Shown one piece after another: positions 38,801 to 51,500 of a stretch of DNA of 64,000 bases (position 1 is the first letter of the stretch; each line of letters opens with the position of its first letter). The stretch spans positions 496,001 through 560,000 of the forward strand of contig NC_081331.1 in NCBI RefSeq assembly GCF_022539665.2, read 5' to 3'. The DNA is from Daphnia carinata. Lineage: Eukaryota; Arthropoda; Branchiopoda; Diplostraca; Daphniidae. The position numbers and the translations under genes are program-made. The notes under the pieces were generated by a model. That model was given only the letters and a program-made list of their open reading frames with translations. It ran no database searches and had not been told where the DNA came from.

Positions 38801-41800
38801 ATGGTAATGCCCAAGGCGGAATAGCGCATGTATTATGCATTTTTTTTTATTTGTATATATTGATTTGATTTTTTTTTTAGGTTTTCGGTCTTTTTGTAGG
38901 GGAAAAAACCGTGGGACTTGAAAAACCAATATTTGAAATACCTTTTTTTCTATTCCCCCTTTTTTTTCTCTGTATGTGTGTTTGGGATGTTTTGGGGCTG
39001 TTGGGGTTATAACACACTCAGCGGGATCTGTTTGGTTTTCTATTCAATTTCGCCTCTCAAAACGTCAAGGGTGTTTGGTTTTGCCCTTCACCCCCTTCAC
39101 GATTTATGAGAACGATTATTATTCACTTATTCATTCAATTCCACCAACAGTTAGAAAACACGTGGATGTTTTTTTTTTTAAAGCCTTAAAGTAGGAAAGA
39201 AAAAAAGAATTTGTTTATAGATTTATGTTGTAGAAGAAATTATTTTTAAGTATTCGTGTGGATGTGGAGGATAAGGCACATGGGTCAAGCTGTCAATAAC
39301 AGCATGTAAAAGGAATGTTTTGTTTATCGGACCGGGAGTCAATAAAATTTGATGTACAAAGAAGATTTAGAAAGTCGGGGTTAAAAAACAAAGGACAGGT
39401 GGGCACGGGCCTGCAAAGTAGCAACAAATCGAATGGAATGACGAAACGGGAGCCCGTTTTTCTCTCGAATTTTATCCGAGCAAAAGTGAAGGGAGTCGGC
39501 ACGATGGAAGAACTCGTCTCGAGTTACACACATCACAGGCACTTCTTCTATCTCATCCGCCGCCGCCAGTGAAGCCGCCACCCTGTTTTCCAACGACGTT
39601 GTTGTCCTTTTTGGCCTTGTGTGTATAAAAAGCCAAGTTTGAAGTACAGGATTTGGCCAAGACCATCAATGTGCATAGAAAATGCCGACTGTTTGACAAG
39701 CTGCTCTCTTCTCGTTGTCAAACAAACAATTTCAGCCGGTGCTGTACGATGTATACACACACGCACTTGGAGCCGATTGTTACCGGATAACGAAGTAAAC
39801 ATCTGTAGGTTAGCATCTTCGCTCATCATTTTTTTTTTCTCAAGTCTTTCTTTAGCACATCAACAAATAAAAAGTCCATTTTTTTTTTAAGGATAAAATT
39901 GTTTACACCTGATTGACTCCAGCTGCTGTTCCAAAAATAATTGTATGATAGTTAATCAACCTATTGATTAACGAAGAATGATGCTCTGTGATAACGAGTG
40001 TCGCCAGTCGCTCCTTGTGTGTGTGTGTCAAGAGATTGTATTTGACAACTGAAAGAGATTATACTCCGGAACCTACAAAAAGCCACAAGAAGAAGAGTTT
40101 TCTTTTATCTTATCGTTATATTCCTGTGCTTTTCAAAAACACACATACGGATTCTTTCTTTTGACACAGACCGCTGTACATCTTTCTCCGGAAATTTTTT
40201 TTAAACACAAACCCCTCTTTCGTTTAAATGCAAAATGACTATAAATGTTCGTACATTTTATTTATTAGTGAGCCATTGCACGACTGCTAGATGACATTGT
40301 TCACGCTCCCCATGATCAGAAAACAAAGGCCATTTCGTGATGTGTGAACAAGAGAACCCCCCATGACTGTAGGGGAAGAAATGGCGACGAAGAAAACTCA
40401 TTTTTTGGTTATTAAAAAGCTGTTAAAAGGCCAAATGTCGTTCGTCAGGGAGGTCCCTATGTAGTTCAAGAGACCTGATATCTACCCGAAACAGATGCAA
40501 AACAGCAAACGTTTGGGTCGGAAACATGACACGAGGACATCAATACCAACAAAAAGCCTGCAGACAAGTAGAGGACCACACAAACTCTTTCTTGTGCGCG
40601 GTTGTTCCATCATCGCCGACATCGAGCCATCTTTATAGACATGTAAAGTCAGTCTCGTCGCATGCATATAATAACAATAGTCCAACCCTCCAAGTTTATT
40701 GTCGACAACTCCCACATTCAAAGTGGGCATAGTCATGCTAAAAGGGAAAAAAAAGGTCTCCTCGATGCGCGTAGTCTAATTATCATTATTAAAAGCATTA
40801 CTTCTAGCAGGAATTTTGGAGACCCCTCCCCATCGTTGGGGCTCCAGCTATGTGTCAGAGGGATTTTTTTCAAACAAGAACAAACACAAAAAAAAAATAC
40901 GTTTCTAGTTGGATGACCTGTATGTGTGGCCATTTTTTATTATTCCCTATTATCTAGCAACAGCTTTCGTTCTCTCGGAGGAGAAACAACACACGCACAC
41001 AAACCACAACAAATCCGAACCATTGCGGATTGCTTTATAATTTCTCCCCTCAAATCGTCTAATTACCCCTGGCTGCTCTGGTGGCCAGCGTAGATAGCCT
41101 CTCCATCTATTTGTGTATGTTCAACCACCCCCCTTCTTTTCTCTTTATTTACCCAAGGCATATACACACATATAAGAAAGATGAATAGGAACAAACCCCT
41201 CAGACAAGAAGAGCAGTCAAAGAGAATAGGTACAAAAAGAAAAGGTTCCCCTCACATACACAAAATATAAGAATAATAAGGTGGAAGAAGAACAAATTCC
41301 AAAGCCCCTCATATCTCTTGGCTCTGTGTGGTTATTTTCCCATTACCCATGCCAGTGTTTAACTGGCGAAAAAAAAAAAAAAATGAAATATATGTGTAGA
41401 GAGATAGAATAGATACATATGAATGTACTGTGTGGACCCCCCTGTCCAGCATCCGCACCAGTAACTGCAACGCGCGCGCACAAGGCCCCGCGAGGATTTT
41501 AACTATTCTTATGGAGGAACCGGAATTCCAGACGGGGAAGCACCAATTCTTTTACCTTTATAGTTTCCAAACCTTTTTTTTTTTTTGTGCTTTGTTTTAA
41601 AAAGGAACCACTCGCTAAACGTTCGAAAAAAAAAATGCCTGTCAAAGATGAGGCCGGATTTTTCTAGTGAAACAAAAAATCATGCTCGTTATCGCTGTTG
41701 ACCAGAAACAAACCCTCACAAATCCACAAGGTCTCTCTCCCTCTGCCATTTTTTTTTTTTAGGGTACATAAAACGGAGGTACAAGTATTTTCCCTCTTTT

Positions 41801-42990
41801 TCGCTCGAAATTCCGCGCCGGAGTGATGACCCAGTCGCGCCAACGTTATCACTCACAGCAGTTTCTTTTTTGCCTACATGTACCCAACTTTGAATAATTA
41901 GAAAAAAAAGGCCGATAAACTCAAAGTAAAAAGACTCTAGAAAAAAAATGTCGTTGATCATTCCCGCCCATAGGCAAATGATTGCGTTGTGTGTCGTCAA
42001 CCCCCCACCGTGGTCATGTCGCCGTTGTGTCGAGGGGATGATACAAGACACGCCTGTGGGTTGCAACCGCGGTCCGTCATCGTCGATTGTCGCGTGAAAG
42101 CGGTAGGACGGACTGCATGATGATGTGGCGTGTCTTTCGAGATTGTGTATCTCATTGACCAATTTTGCGGTAAACCTTGGAGCGTGACTGAGTGGATTAT
42201 CTTTCATTTTCAGGTAGCAGTTGAAAGAAGAGGAACAGACGTGGCGCCATGTTCTTCTCGGCCGATCAGTTCCCACTGGAACTATTTTTTTTTTTTTGTT
42301 CTCGTTTCTCTTTTTTTTTCAAAAATTCTGCATGACAAAAATGACACTCGATTGCAATCGATTGTATTTCAACACGAAAAACACAAACAAATTTGCAATG
42401 TGAACCAAATGGATAAAAGAAATCTGTGTAAACTAAAAAATAAAACAAAAGAAGGGCGATTTATCGCGCTTTATATAGCGAGAAACTGTCGGCGTATGTT
42501 CCAGACGTATCTATGTCGGGATCATTTTTTTTTTTAACATTTTCTGTGTTCTGTATAAATGGGCTAAATAAGTGGGTGGACAAAAGGCCCTGGAATAAAA
42601 CACACATCTATAAATGGCACATGGAAGAAGGTGGTGCGTCTATCTCTATGAAAAGCAGATGGTGATAATTAGATAAAAGATAAAAAAAAAAAGGGGGAAA
42701 TGAACGCGGAGACGACGACGAACAGGAGGAGGGATCGAACGCGTCGGACTTGAATGGCCGAGAGATAATAAAAAGCGGATTGGGGGTTGAAACGGATGGA
42801 AAAATAAGAAAGAAAAGAGGAAGGCCAAAGCTTAAAGCCAACCAATAGCGAAGGAGGTATCCTTTTCCTATTTGCGGCCCACCCAAAGGGCTCCTCTACC
42901 CCCATCTTGGGCTCCGACGGTCCGTCTCCACCACTAGAGACTTGCGAAAAAAAAACATGATATCTATCGGATCGTCTTCACTCTCCAGCA
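35806..42990. other. About 7-kb gene-poor region upstream of the T-box gene
   Basis: No gene was recognised on either strand. The many open frames have low-complexity or chance character. From about 36.9 kb the texture changes: many A/T homopolymers of 8-20, G and C runs (37296-37306, 38627-38640), short TG repeats (37078-37091, 40017-40028), and a CG-rich patch at about 38066-38145 rich in GGCGCC/GCGCGC. This is by far the longest gene-free span here and ends at a developmental transcription factor, so it probably carries its enhancers. That role is inference. Confidence 0.5.
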
Positions 42991-43025
42991 TCAGTCGTTC
43001 AAGTATTTCAGCCCAGTGCGGTTGT
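42991..43025 (+). promoter_or_regulatory. TATA-less Inr + DPE core promoter of the T-box gene
   Basis: TCAGTC at 42991-42996 matches the arthropod initiator TCAKTY exactly. With its A (42993) as +1, positions +28 to +33 (43020-43025) read GGTTGT, an exact match to the DPE consensus RGWYVT at the required spacing. From this start the first ATG is the predicted start codon at 43144, giving a 151-nt 5' UTR with no upstream ATG. Confidence 0.7.
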
Positions 43026-43143
43026 CTTCCGCATTTGCTTCTTCAAAGTGTGTCAAAAACATTTGACCAGAGTGTGTGTGACATTGTGTGTGTAGTGAAC
43101 AACTGTTTGCTCGTGTGTGCTCAAAAGGACATTTGAAAATAAA

Positions 43144-44822
43144 ATGGATGCGACTAAGATATCTAATACACGTGAGGATGACATTCATCAATTGGCAATC
43201 AGTGCCGGAAATCGATTTCCAAATGAACGGAGACCTTACGGTATGTTTGATAAATCATACCGAACAAGTGATTCGTTCGTTCAACTCACCTGTTGACATT
43301 TAACTTATTTCTCATTCGATTAACAACAGAATTGCCTCCAATGGGCCCTGGATCGCCGTACCAACTTCCTCCTTCAGCAGCAGCTCACAGTGCTTCGGCA
43401 GCAGCGATGATGGCCCATCGTCATTTGGCCGCCGCTGCCGCCGCTTCCGTCAAGAGCGATCCCAACATCAAGATTTCTCTGGAAAACGCCGATTTGTGGC
43501 AGCAATTTCACCAGATTGGCACCGAAATGATCATCACCAAGTTGGGAAGGTGCGTCAGCCGTTTGTGATCCAGCTGTTGTTTCAGCCATTTAATCTGAAA
43601 TTTAATTTGAAATTAGACGAATGTTCCCAACATTAAAAGTCAATTTAAGCGGTTTGGATCCCAACACAAAGTACTTTGTACTTCTGGATCTCGTCCTGGC
43701 CGATGATTCTCGATTCCGCTTCAACGCGGGTTGGTTGCGTTCCGGCAAGGCTGAACCTCAATGGCCATCACGGATTTACACACATCCCGACAGCCCGGCC
43801 ACCGGAGCTCAATGGATGAAACACGAAGTGTCTTTCCAGAAAGTCAAGTTAACCAACAACACGATGGATCAGCAAGGCCATGTACGTAAAATGTGATAAG
43901 AAAACGTTGCATAGACAAAGATTATAATTGATTTGTTCTACAGTTGGTACTCACATCTATGCACAAGTACGTGCCACGCATCCACGTCATTGCAGCATCA
44001 GATTATGCCAGTCTTCATTGGGGAATGCCCACCACAATTAACACGGCGGCTTTCAACGTTTGCAGTTTCATTGCTGTCACAGCCTACGCTGTAAGTTTTC
44101 AAAACGATTTTTTTTTAGCGAATTTCATTTTGACATTAATTATTTGTTATCGCAGAATGATCGAATGACGCAATTGAAAATCGATAACAATCCGTTTGCC
44201 AAGGGATTTCGCGAGAACGGCCAACTGCGTGTGAAAAAGCGACAATTAAGAGACATCTCACCTGGTAAGATCATTTGAATATGTTGTTCGAACATCTTTT
44301 TGTACTCATTTCTTCTGTTTGATTTGCATAGATAATCGTAAAAAATCGCGTCCAAGCAGCGCGTCGAGTTCACATTCATCACTGAACATCACCGATGATG
44401 AATGTAATCCACCGACGGCTCCGGGAGTCCATCAAGAGTCCGTTACACCACCACCTTCGTTGACGGTAACATCGCCAGTGAAATGTTCCACCAATTTCTC
44501 CATAGCCCGTCTAGTGGGAGAAACAACTAGCCCGGCACCTATCGTTTTCAAGCCGGAAATGCATCAACATCAGCCAACATCGTTTCATCATCTTCATCCA
44601 GCGATGCATCCGTGGATGGCTGGTGGACATCAACATCCTCATCATCTCAATCCATACTCTTCGGTCTTTGCTCCAAGGCTGGCCGGCTGGTCCCACCACT
44701 TGCCCTTGATCCCCATGATGCACTTTTCTTCCATGTTCCAGCACGGTCCCCATCACCTGATGATGACGGGCCCCAGTTCGGCTTCACTCACTGGAACTCC
44801 AAATGCAAACAAATTGTTTTAA
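43144..44822 (+). CDS. Doc: T-box transcription factor, Dorsocross/Tbx6-like
   Basis: Exons: 43144-43240, 43330-43549, 43617-43881, 43944-44090, 44156-44264 and 44332-44822, all in frame. An N-terminal alanine-rich segment precedes a T-box from about residue 75 to 265. T-box landmarks: [80 protein letters not shown], and [18 protein letters not shown]. The last three stretches fit Dorsocross best (dorsal ectoderm, amnioserosa and heart patterning in flies). The tail is His/Pro/Ser-rich. Odd points: Ala in AYA-ND where T-box proteins nearly always have Gln, and a diverged loop ([16 protein letters not shown]) before FIAVTAY. Subfamily assignment is less sure than T-box membership. Confidence 0.85.
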
Positions 44823-45192
44823 TTTACACGTTCTTCGTTGTCCCTCTATTTTCTCTCGTGTATTCCCTCTAGTCAAAGGGGTATGCCGCATCACGTGCCT
44901 TCGCTCCGCACTCCTGTTGATAATTGTATTATTTTTCACGTTGAATAATCAAACACAAATGTCACAAATATCGTTATATTCTATTAGCACAATGAAAAAA
45001 GTGATTTCATGATCATGTCATTTCTTTGATCGATTATTACACACAAAGCAAAACAAAAAAAAACAATTTAATTCATTTATTCGTAGTTGAAGGTAGAGGC
45101 AAAAAATTATTATCCATTTATTGATTTAGTTGCAACAGGAGGATCGAATAAAAACGCCATATATCCGGTTTCATTTCCCTTCTAGGATGCAG
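44823..45192. other. Convergent 3' ends, T-box gene (+) / SFSWAP (-)
   Basis: 370 bp, AT-rich, holding both 3' UTRs. Nothing else was seen. Confidence 0.45.
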
Positions 45193-48009
45193 CTACTTTT
45201 TATCGCCTTCAATCATGGCGATCACCTTGGCTCGAATACCCTGTAATAAAAAAAGGTTAAATAATTCAGGAAATTAAAGTAACAACCCAAAGGTTTAATT
45301 ACCTCAGCAATTTTCGCGAAAGCGGGCTGAATCGTCAGTAATTGCGACGGCAGTGGACTCGAAGCCTCGGAACAGCTCTTGGAAGCAGCAGCGTCTATGA
45401 AAAAAAAAATTATAATTTAAAATTTAAATGCATAAAACGAGAGGGCCTTTTACCTGCTGCAAGTTTACGAACAGCGGACGTAATCGGTGAAACCCTGGAC
45501 TCACTGGCTGATCGACTGCTGTCCATACGACTTCTACTTCGGCTTCTACTTCGACTGAGGCTATCACTTGCTGAACGACTACGAGATCGATGACGACGCT
45601 TCTTACGTAATCGATCACGACTGTGGCGTTTCTTCTTCTCCTTTCGGCGCCTGTTGAAAATAAATCGAAATTAAAAAGGTGAAAATATAGGAACATTTCT
45701 AAAGCTACCTGTCACGACTGCGATGTTTCTTATGTTGACGTCTGCGTCTTTCAGGTGAAGGACTTCTACGAACGGGTCTAGTACGACTTCGACTTCTCTC
45801 TCTACTTCGTCGCCTTGTTCGACTCACGCTTCGATGTCGTGTTCGACTTCGACTGCGTGTCCGACTACGACGACGAACATCTCGTCGTTTTCTTTCCGGC
45901 CGACTTTCGGATGGAGAGCAAGACAACGAACGGCTAAATAATAAACGTCAGTTTTGTTATCAACAGGCAACGATATACACAACACACCTTCGTGATCTTT
46001 CTCGTCCCTCTCCAGAAACTGCACCAATGATCTCTATGTCATCAGGACTGCACGATTTGCTATTTTTCGTTGAGCTACTTGTAGATTCAATGCCTATCGG
46101 ATCGGCATCTTCTATTGCACTTTTACCTTAACATATAGTAAAATAAGGACATATTTTCGATAATTTTGAAGTAATAAAGTTTATTAGTACCTGTAGCCTT
46201 GTCCCTTTTCATTTGATCTAGGAATAAAGCAGCTTTTTTTCGACGTTCCGTCTTCATAAGTTCAGGATCAATAGCACAACGCTCTGCAGGGCTTTTCTCC
46301 CTGACATCAAGTTTTATATCTGTGGACTGGTTGGGTGTTTCTGATTGTTTGGTTATTTCCACGTTCAGATTCATGCTACTGTACAGGGATAGTTTCTGAA
46401 TGTAATAACCATGGAAAGCATGTTCCGGGTTGAGAAAAACAAAACGTGGGTCGCCTTGTTGAAAATAATAAAGAAAAGATTTTTAAAAACATTTATCAAA
46501 AACGAATTCAGGCGAATGTAGTACCTTTGCTTTGAACAGCAGATTCAAGGTGGCGTCCATTGCGTGACATATAACTTGCCGTTTTATCCATTAGAAGACG
46601 AACGTCCAGTGACGGTTGTATAGGCTGGACATCTTCGGTAGAATCTGTCTCGATTGCACGATGAACAGCCTGTTCCTGAAACATTAAGATTGTTACGATT
46701 GACTTGTAAACAGATTTCAGATAGTTGATCAACTGACTGAAGCTTTAGGTTGTAAGCTAGGATGTAAGTAATTTTCGTTTTCACTGTCAGATTCATTAAC
46801 ATGTCCATTGTTTTTGCATTCTTCTTTCTCGTCATTTTCGACAGGATCTTCGGCTGGAACGACATAACTTCCATTCCGTATGGCTGCAAGTATATGACGG
46901 TAAAAAGGATGCAAGGCGGTGTCAAAATGTAGAAACTGAAACATGGGGTTGTTCGCCTGCTTGGCTTTGACGATAATCTCCATTTGAGTTCCATGAGAGG
47001 AAATAAAGTTGGCAGTTTTTTCGACAATCCTTGCTAACTTTTGTGTTGGTGGCACAACGATGTCTGGTGGTACATCAAGCATAGGTGGAGGTACGTAGAC
47101 GGCATCACCCAACTGCCCAAGCGTTGATTGAAGGGGTGCTTCTTTTGGGCTCAAATTCGGACCATCGGCCTGTTTTGACAATACCTTTAGTTAAGCTTTA
47201 TATATTTTCATATGGAAAGGAAAAGATACGAACCTCAGAAGAGGTGTTGTAGCTAAAGGGAACCTGATGATACGAAACTTCCTCAGATGTTACTTCATTC
47301 AGTTCTTGGTTAAGCCTTTTGATTTCCTCTTCTTTAATGACAGCCTCTTCCTCTTCATCTTTATAAAGTGCGAAATAGCGTTCCTCATCACACAATCTCT
47401 CAATGCGCTTTTCTTCAGACGTAAGCCCTTCGGTGCGATCGTAGCCGCCTTGGGGGGTTTCGTGCGATTTCAGGTCAAACAACGTGCCTCGCGCATCATA
47501 CCTGTAAATTTGAAGAAAATAAAACAAGTTAACAAAGAATCTGATACCACAGAAAAGGCAGCAATCAGCACACACTGAGGAAAAACAACACAATTCGATC
47601 CAAACCTTCATTGTTCAAGTAATCCAAAACTTGTGCTGCAGATGTTGGGCAACAATTCAGCTCAGAAATTTTGTCTTTGAATCTAAGCGCACCCAATAAA
47701 TCCTGTTGGAGTAGAGTCTGACACATTAGTGAGGATAAATTATTTCAAAGAAGCATCAGGACCAATCCTATCAGGGAAGCAAGAAGGGAATATAAAATGT
47801 TTGAGCCACGCTCACCTATCAATCTTGATTGAATCATCTCCCATCCATGGTATTAGCAGTTTCCCTTGATCAATTTCCGCTGCTTTCTCGTCGTCCCGAA
47901 ACAATTTGCAGGCGTATCCAAACACTAACAAATCTTCGAATTTATCTTTTACTTCGGCTTCAGCTAGCTGTTTGTGATGTCGAAGTACTCCACGTCGCGG
48001 CACTGCCAT
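45193..48009 (-). CDS. SFSWAP: Splicing factor, suppressor of white-apricot homologue
   Basis: Nuclear SR-like splicing regulator. Ten exons on the minus strand: 48009-47816, 47501-47234, 47169-46738, 46675-46525, 46454-46191, 46126-45988, 45933-45709, 45650-45454, 45394-45303 and 45240-45193. Order seen: the N-terminal domain ([37 protein letters not shown]), Surp module 1 ([20 protein letters not shown] through [11 protein letters not shown]), Surp module 2 ([20 protein letters not shown] through [12 protein letters not shown]), an acidic/lysine linker, then a long Arg-Ser domain in exons 7-8. The fly gene represses splicing of its own first introns. Here intron 1 is also unusually long for this window (314 nt) and contains a protein-like open frame. 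Confidence 0.92.
47565..47726 (-). other. Protein-like 53-codon open frame inside SFSWAP intron 1
   Basis: Same strand as the host gene. It reads [20 protein letters not shown], then [20 protein letters not shown], and stops with a TGA at 47565. The composition and helical periodicity look like real protein, and an acceptor-like CCAACAG lies inside it. No family is recognised; a faint resemblance to TFIIS N-terminal-type helical bundles is not strong enough to use. It could be an alternative or poison exon of SFSWAP, an exon of a nested gene, or chance. Confidence 0.35.
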
Positions 48010-48564
48010 GGCGTTCTGATGGATTCTTCATACAATTGATACTCATTCAGTAAAAGAAATATGGGCTATGATTTGAATTCCTTTTACTTGGCCACCGACG
48101 TAACTCCAATAGAATAGATAAAATCGTTTGACTAAAACATGTGTACTACGACGATTGATGCAAATGAATCCAATGCCTACTCACAACACCAAATGCCTGA
48201 TCAACGATCGTCTGCTAGGGAATGCTTTGTGTCGCATACAGCCGGAGTCCGGGATACGGTTAAGAAAACATATTGATAAATCGACTTATTCTTGCATTAC
48301 TGATCGATTTTTTTCCTGGCCGTTGATGAACAAATCATGGTCGTTGAAAGTCAGTGTATTTTACCTAGAGACGTCCCTTCCTAGCGGGTAAAAAACGACG
48401 TAGTGGGCTGACATGCATGCATACAGCTAACAAAAAAAAAGGAATGTACCCGGCCAGTTACTCACAAGAAAGGGACTTATTTGGAGAGAAAAATTTCTCT
48501 TCATAAAAAAAAAGATACGAGAAAAATTCTTCAAAAAACCTAGATGTTCATGTCTCGCAAAAAG
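48010..48564. other. SFSWAP upstream region / HYOU1 3' flank
   Basis: 555 bp between the HYOU1 stop and the SFSWAP start, both genes on the minus strand. No coding potential was supported. It holds the SFSWAP promoter and the HYOU1 3' UTR. Confidence 0.45.
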
Positions 48565-51500
48565 TTACAGTTCAACATGATCATCTTCTAAAGGATTAGT
48601 AGATTGTTCAGTTTCACTGTCTCCTTTTGTGTCTTCTGCGTCTTTGTCTTTCTTTTCGGCACTTTCTTTTTTCGCTTCATCCGTGGTATCGTTGGCCTTC
48701 TTGTCGAACTCCTTTAGTTTCTCAGCTAACTCTTTCAGACGTTTTGTTCGTGCATTTTTTGCTTTGTTCACAAGCATTTTTACCTGAACATTAACATTAG
48801 TAAAGCACCGTTTAAAACTGATTTCCCTTGTTTGTTTTTCTTTTACCTCTTTATCCATAGTATTCATTTTTTCTGCGATAGCCCTAAGCGTGAGAACAGG
48901 AGCCTCGTATAACGGTGCGTCTTTTTGCGCCAGCATTTTCTTATCCAACCAGGACTGCCACGTGAATATTCGAAACGTTATACAACCAATAGAAAAGAAA
49001 ATATTTTTGGTGTAGTATCATACTTGGTTATCTTCAAGAAGCGTTTCCAGTCCGTCGAGATCGTCGTCATCTAGATATTTTTCATCGGGAGTAGCGTTTC
49101 TTAACTTACTCAAAAAATGTGTTGAAACATTCAGGGCGTTTTTGAATGCTGCGATAACCTCAGGTCGGTCTCGATGTTCACGGTGTCTCTCGAACATTTC
49201 GCCAGTAAGATCTTTCAACACTTGCAGCTTTTTCTGATATTCCTTTGCTTCAACATCGCTCCCATCGTCATAGAGCCACTCTGAAGTCTAAATTATCATT
49301 CGGTTCAAAATTTAGAAATGACAGAGCAATATATGTTATTAGCAAAAAAAAAAAAAAAACGTACTTCAGAGCATTTTTCCAAAATTTTTGTGCGGTCTTC
49401 TTCAGTCACAAGTGCCTGAAATTCTTCCTGGCTCAATTTATCCTGGATTTCCAGAATGAAAGTCTCTAGATTATTCTGTGCTATTTCTTTTTCTTTGCGA
49501 GCGCGATCCTTTTCGTTCAATTCGTTAATTCTTTGCAGGAAAATAAAAATCGGAGTTAGTAAATGTTAGGTTATTCTTCTTAGCATTTGTAAAACTTATT
49601 ACCTTTTCTGGACCAGGGTGAGAGATGCACCAGTAAGATCCTGAAGATCAAGGACAAATTCTGTTTTGCTAATCTCTTCTTTTATGATTTCAACTTTTGG
49701 TTTCTTTTCTTGTTTAGTACTAGTGTTATTCTTTTCTGTAGAATTGGAGCCCTCTGTACTGTTCGTTCCGTCGGCTTATCAAATCAAATTTAACAGCGTT
49801 ATAAACAGAAGATAAAATGTGAAGATAGAAGTACATATAGTACCTTGAGTGTTATTTGCAGCTTCAGGTTGTTCTTCAACGACAGGATGGATTTTTTCGA
49901 ACGTACTTTCAACTGTGCTAAGACCAAGCAGTCCACTATCATCAATAGAAAAGTGCGCTTTTATGCCCTTGAATTCGGCACCGTCATCTTGGTGCTTAGC
50001 CAAACCAATGGCTATGCCACTAAGTTGCACTCTGGTCAAGTTAGTCGACCCTATAACGGCTACTTCCGATTCCGGCAAAGATGACATATTTCCGTAATTG
50101 ACGTAGAAGGTAAAGTCTTCATGGTGCTTATTGAACGTCAGAACCTTTTTCTGTGGATAGGGGTTCATGGCAGGGAATAGCGTTCGACGTACAATTTTAA
50201 CAACTTTTTTGTTGTCCTCTCCGGCATCTAGCTCACGTTCGAAATCGACCTAATTTGCCAGGTGGATTGCTTTAGTTTCTAAACTATTAATGCAGATGGT
50301 CGACCGTACCTCGATGGGAAACACCACGGCATCTTTCGTCATGAATTTCTTAACCTGGAAACCAGTGCTCAAGTCGGCTGCTCGATAAACGGCACCCAAC
50401 GCTGCAGCTTCGTCCGCATTCAAATTCTTGCCAAGTTCCCGTTTCGTGAATGCGGTCAAAACTTCTTGAACCTTCGGCATACGAGTTCCAGCTCCTACTA
50501 TGATAATATGACCTATTTCGTCCAAAGTAAGCTTTGCTGATGCCAATGCGCGCTCGATCGGAACAGTAACTCTTTCAAACAGGTCAGAGCAGAGGTTCTC
50601 CAGCTGTTCGCGCGTCACCTATTAAAAGTACTTATACGTAAAAAACGATTCTTTTAAGACATTTAGTTGCTGAAATTTTCTTACCTGATAACGAAAATCT
50701 TGTTCATCAAGCAAGTTTTCCACTTGGGCGTAATGATCGACATTTGCACTCAGAACATTTTTTACTCTTCCGGCTTCCTTAAATAGTTTGGCCATAGCTC
50801 TCGGATTTTGGAATACATCAGTTTTAGTTTTCTTCATTTCATTAAAAGCTTTGCCGAGAAAATCGCGTAACCTAATTTGGATTTCCAAACCACCGAGCGT
50901 GCGATCATAGCTGCAGATTGCAATGAGATTAGCGAACCCGTCGAATCGAAATTAGCCTGATAACATACCCAAGACCAATCACGCTAACTTGTGGATGATA
51001 TTCTGCGTAACCCTTTTCTTTCGTCTTAACAACTTGGTAGCTAGCAACTGTAGCTACGGTGCTTGAGGCGCCCATGTCGTAGAAGAGGATATTCTGGGCA
51101 GTTTCATTGAAATCCTTTCGCCGGAAAATACCATAGTCCAAGGCTGCGGCAGTGTTGCTGTTGATAAGTTGTAGTACTGCAAACAACACGGAATTCATTT
51201 AAGATAAATTTATTAAATGACCAAGTTTTGCTCGATACCTTTGATTCCGGCAAGTTCTGCGGCCTTCAACATTGCCCTGCGTTCTGCTTGACCAAAGAAC
51301 GCAGGTACAGTTATTACAGTTTCTGAAATTTGTTGCTGCGCAAAGCTTTCAGCGTATTCCTTCGCTTTTGTCAAAATCATGGCAACAAGTTCTTCTGGGC
51401 TGAATTTTGTTTCACTGAATAAAAATGAAACATGTTTTCAACATCCTAATTATAATTCATTTTAACTTAAATAATGGGGAAAGTAAACCACCTATCATGT

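Noticed and set aside
36632-42905. Many open frames of 60-190 codons upstream of the T-box gene
   Set aside because: Low-complexity or shadow frames without splice context, domain similarity or protein-like composition.
42942-43136. Upstream ORF in the T-box leader
   Set aside because: It starts before the predicted Inr start site (42993), so it is probably not in the mRNA.
49849-50097. Plus-strand frames across HYOU1 exon 7
   Set aside because: Antisense shadows of a well-supported coding exon.
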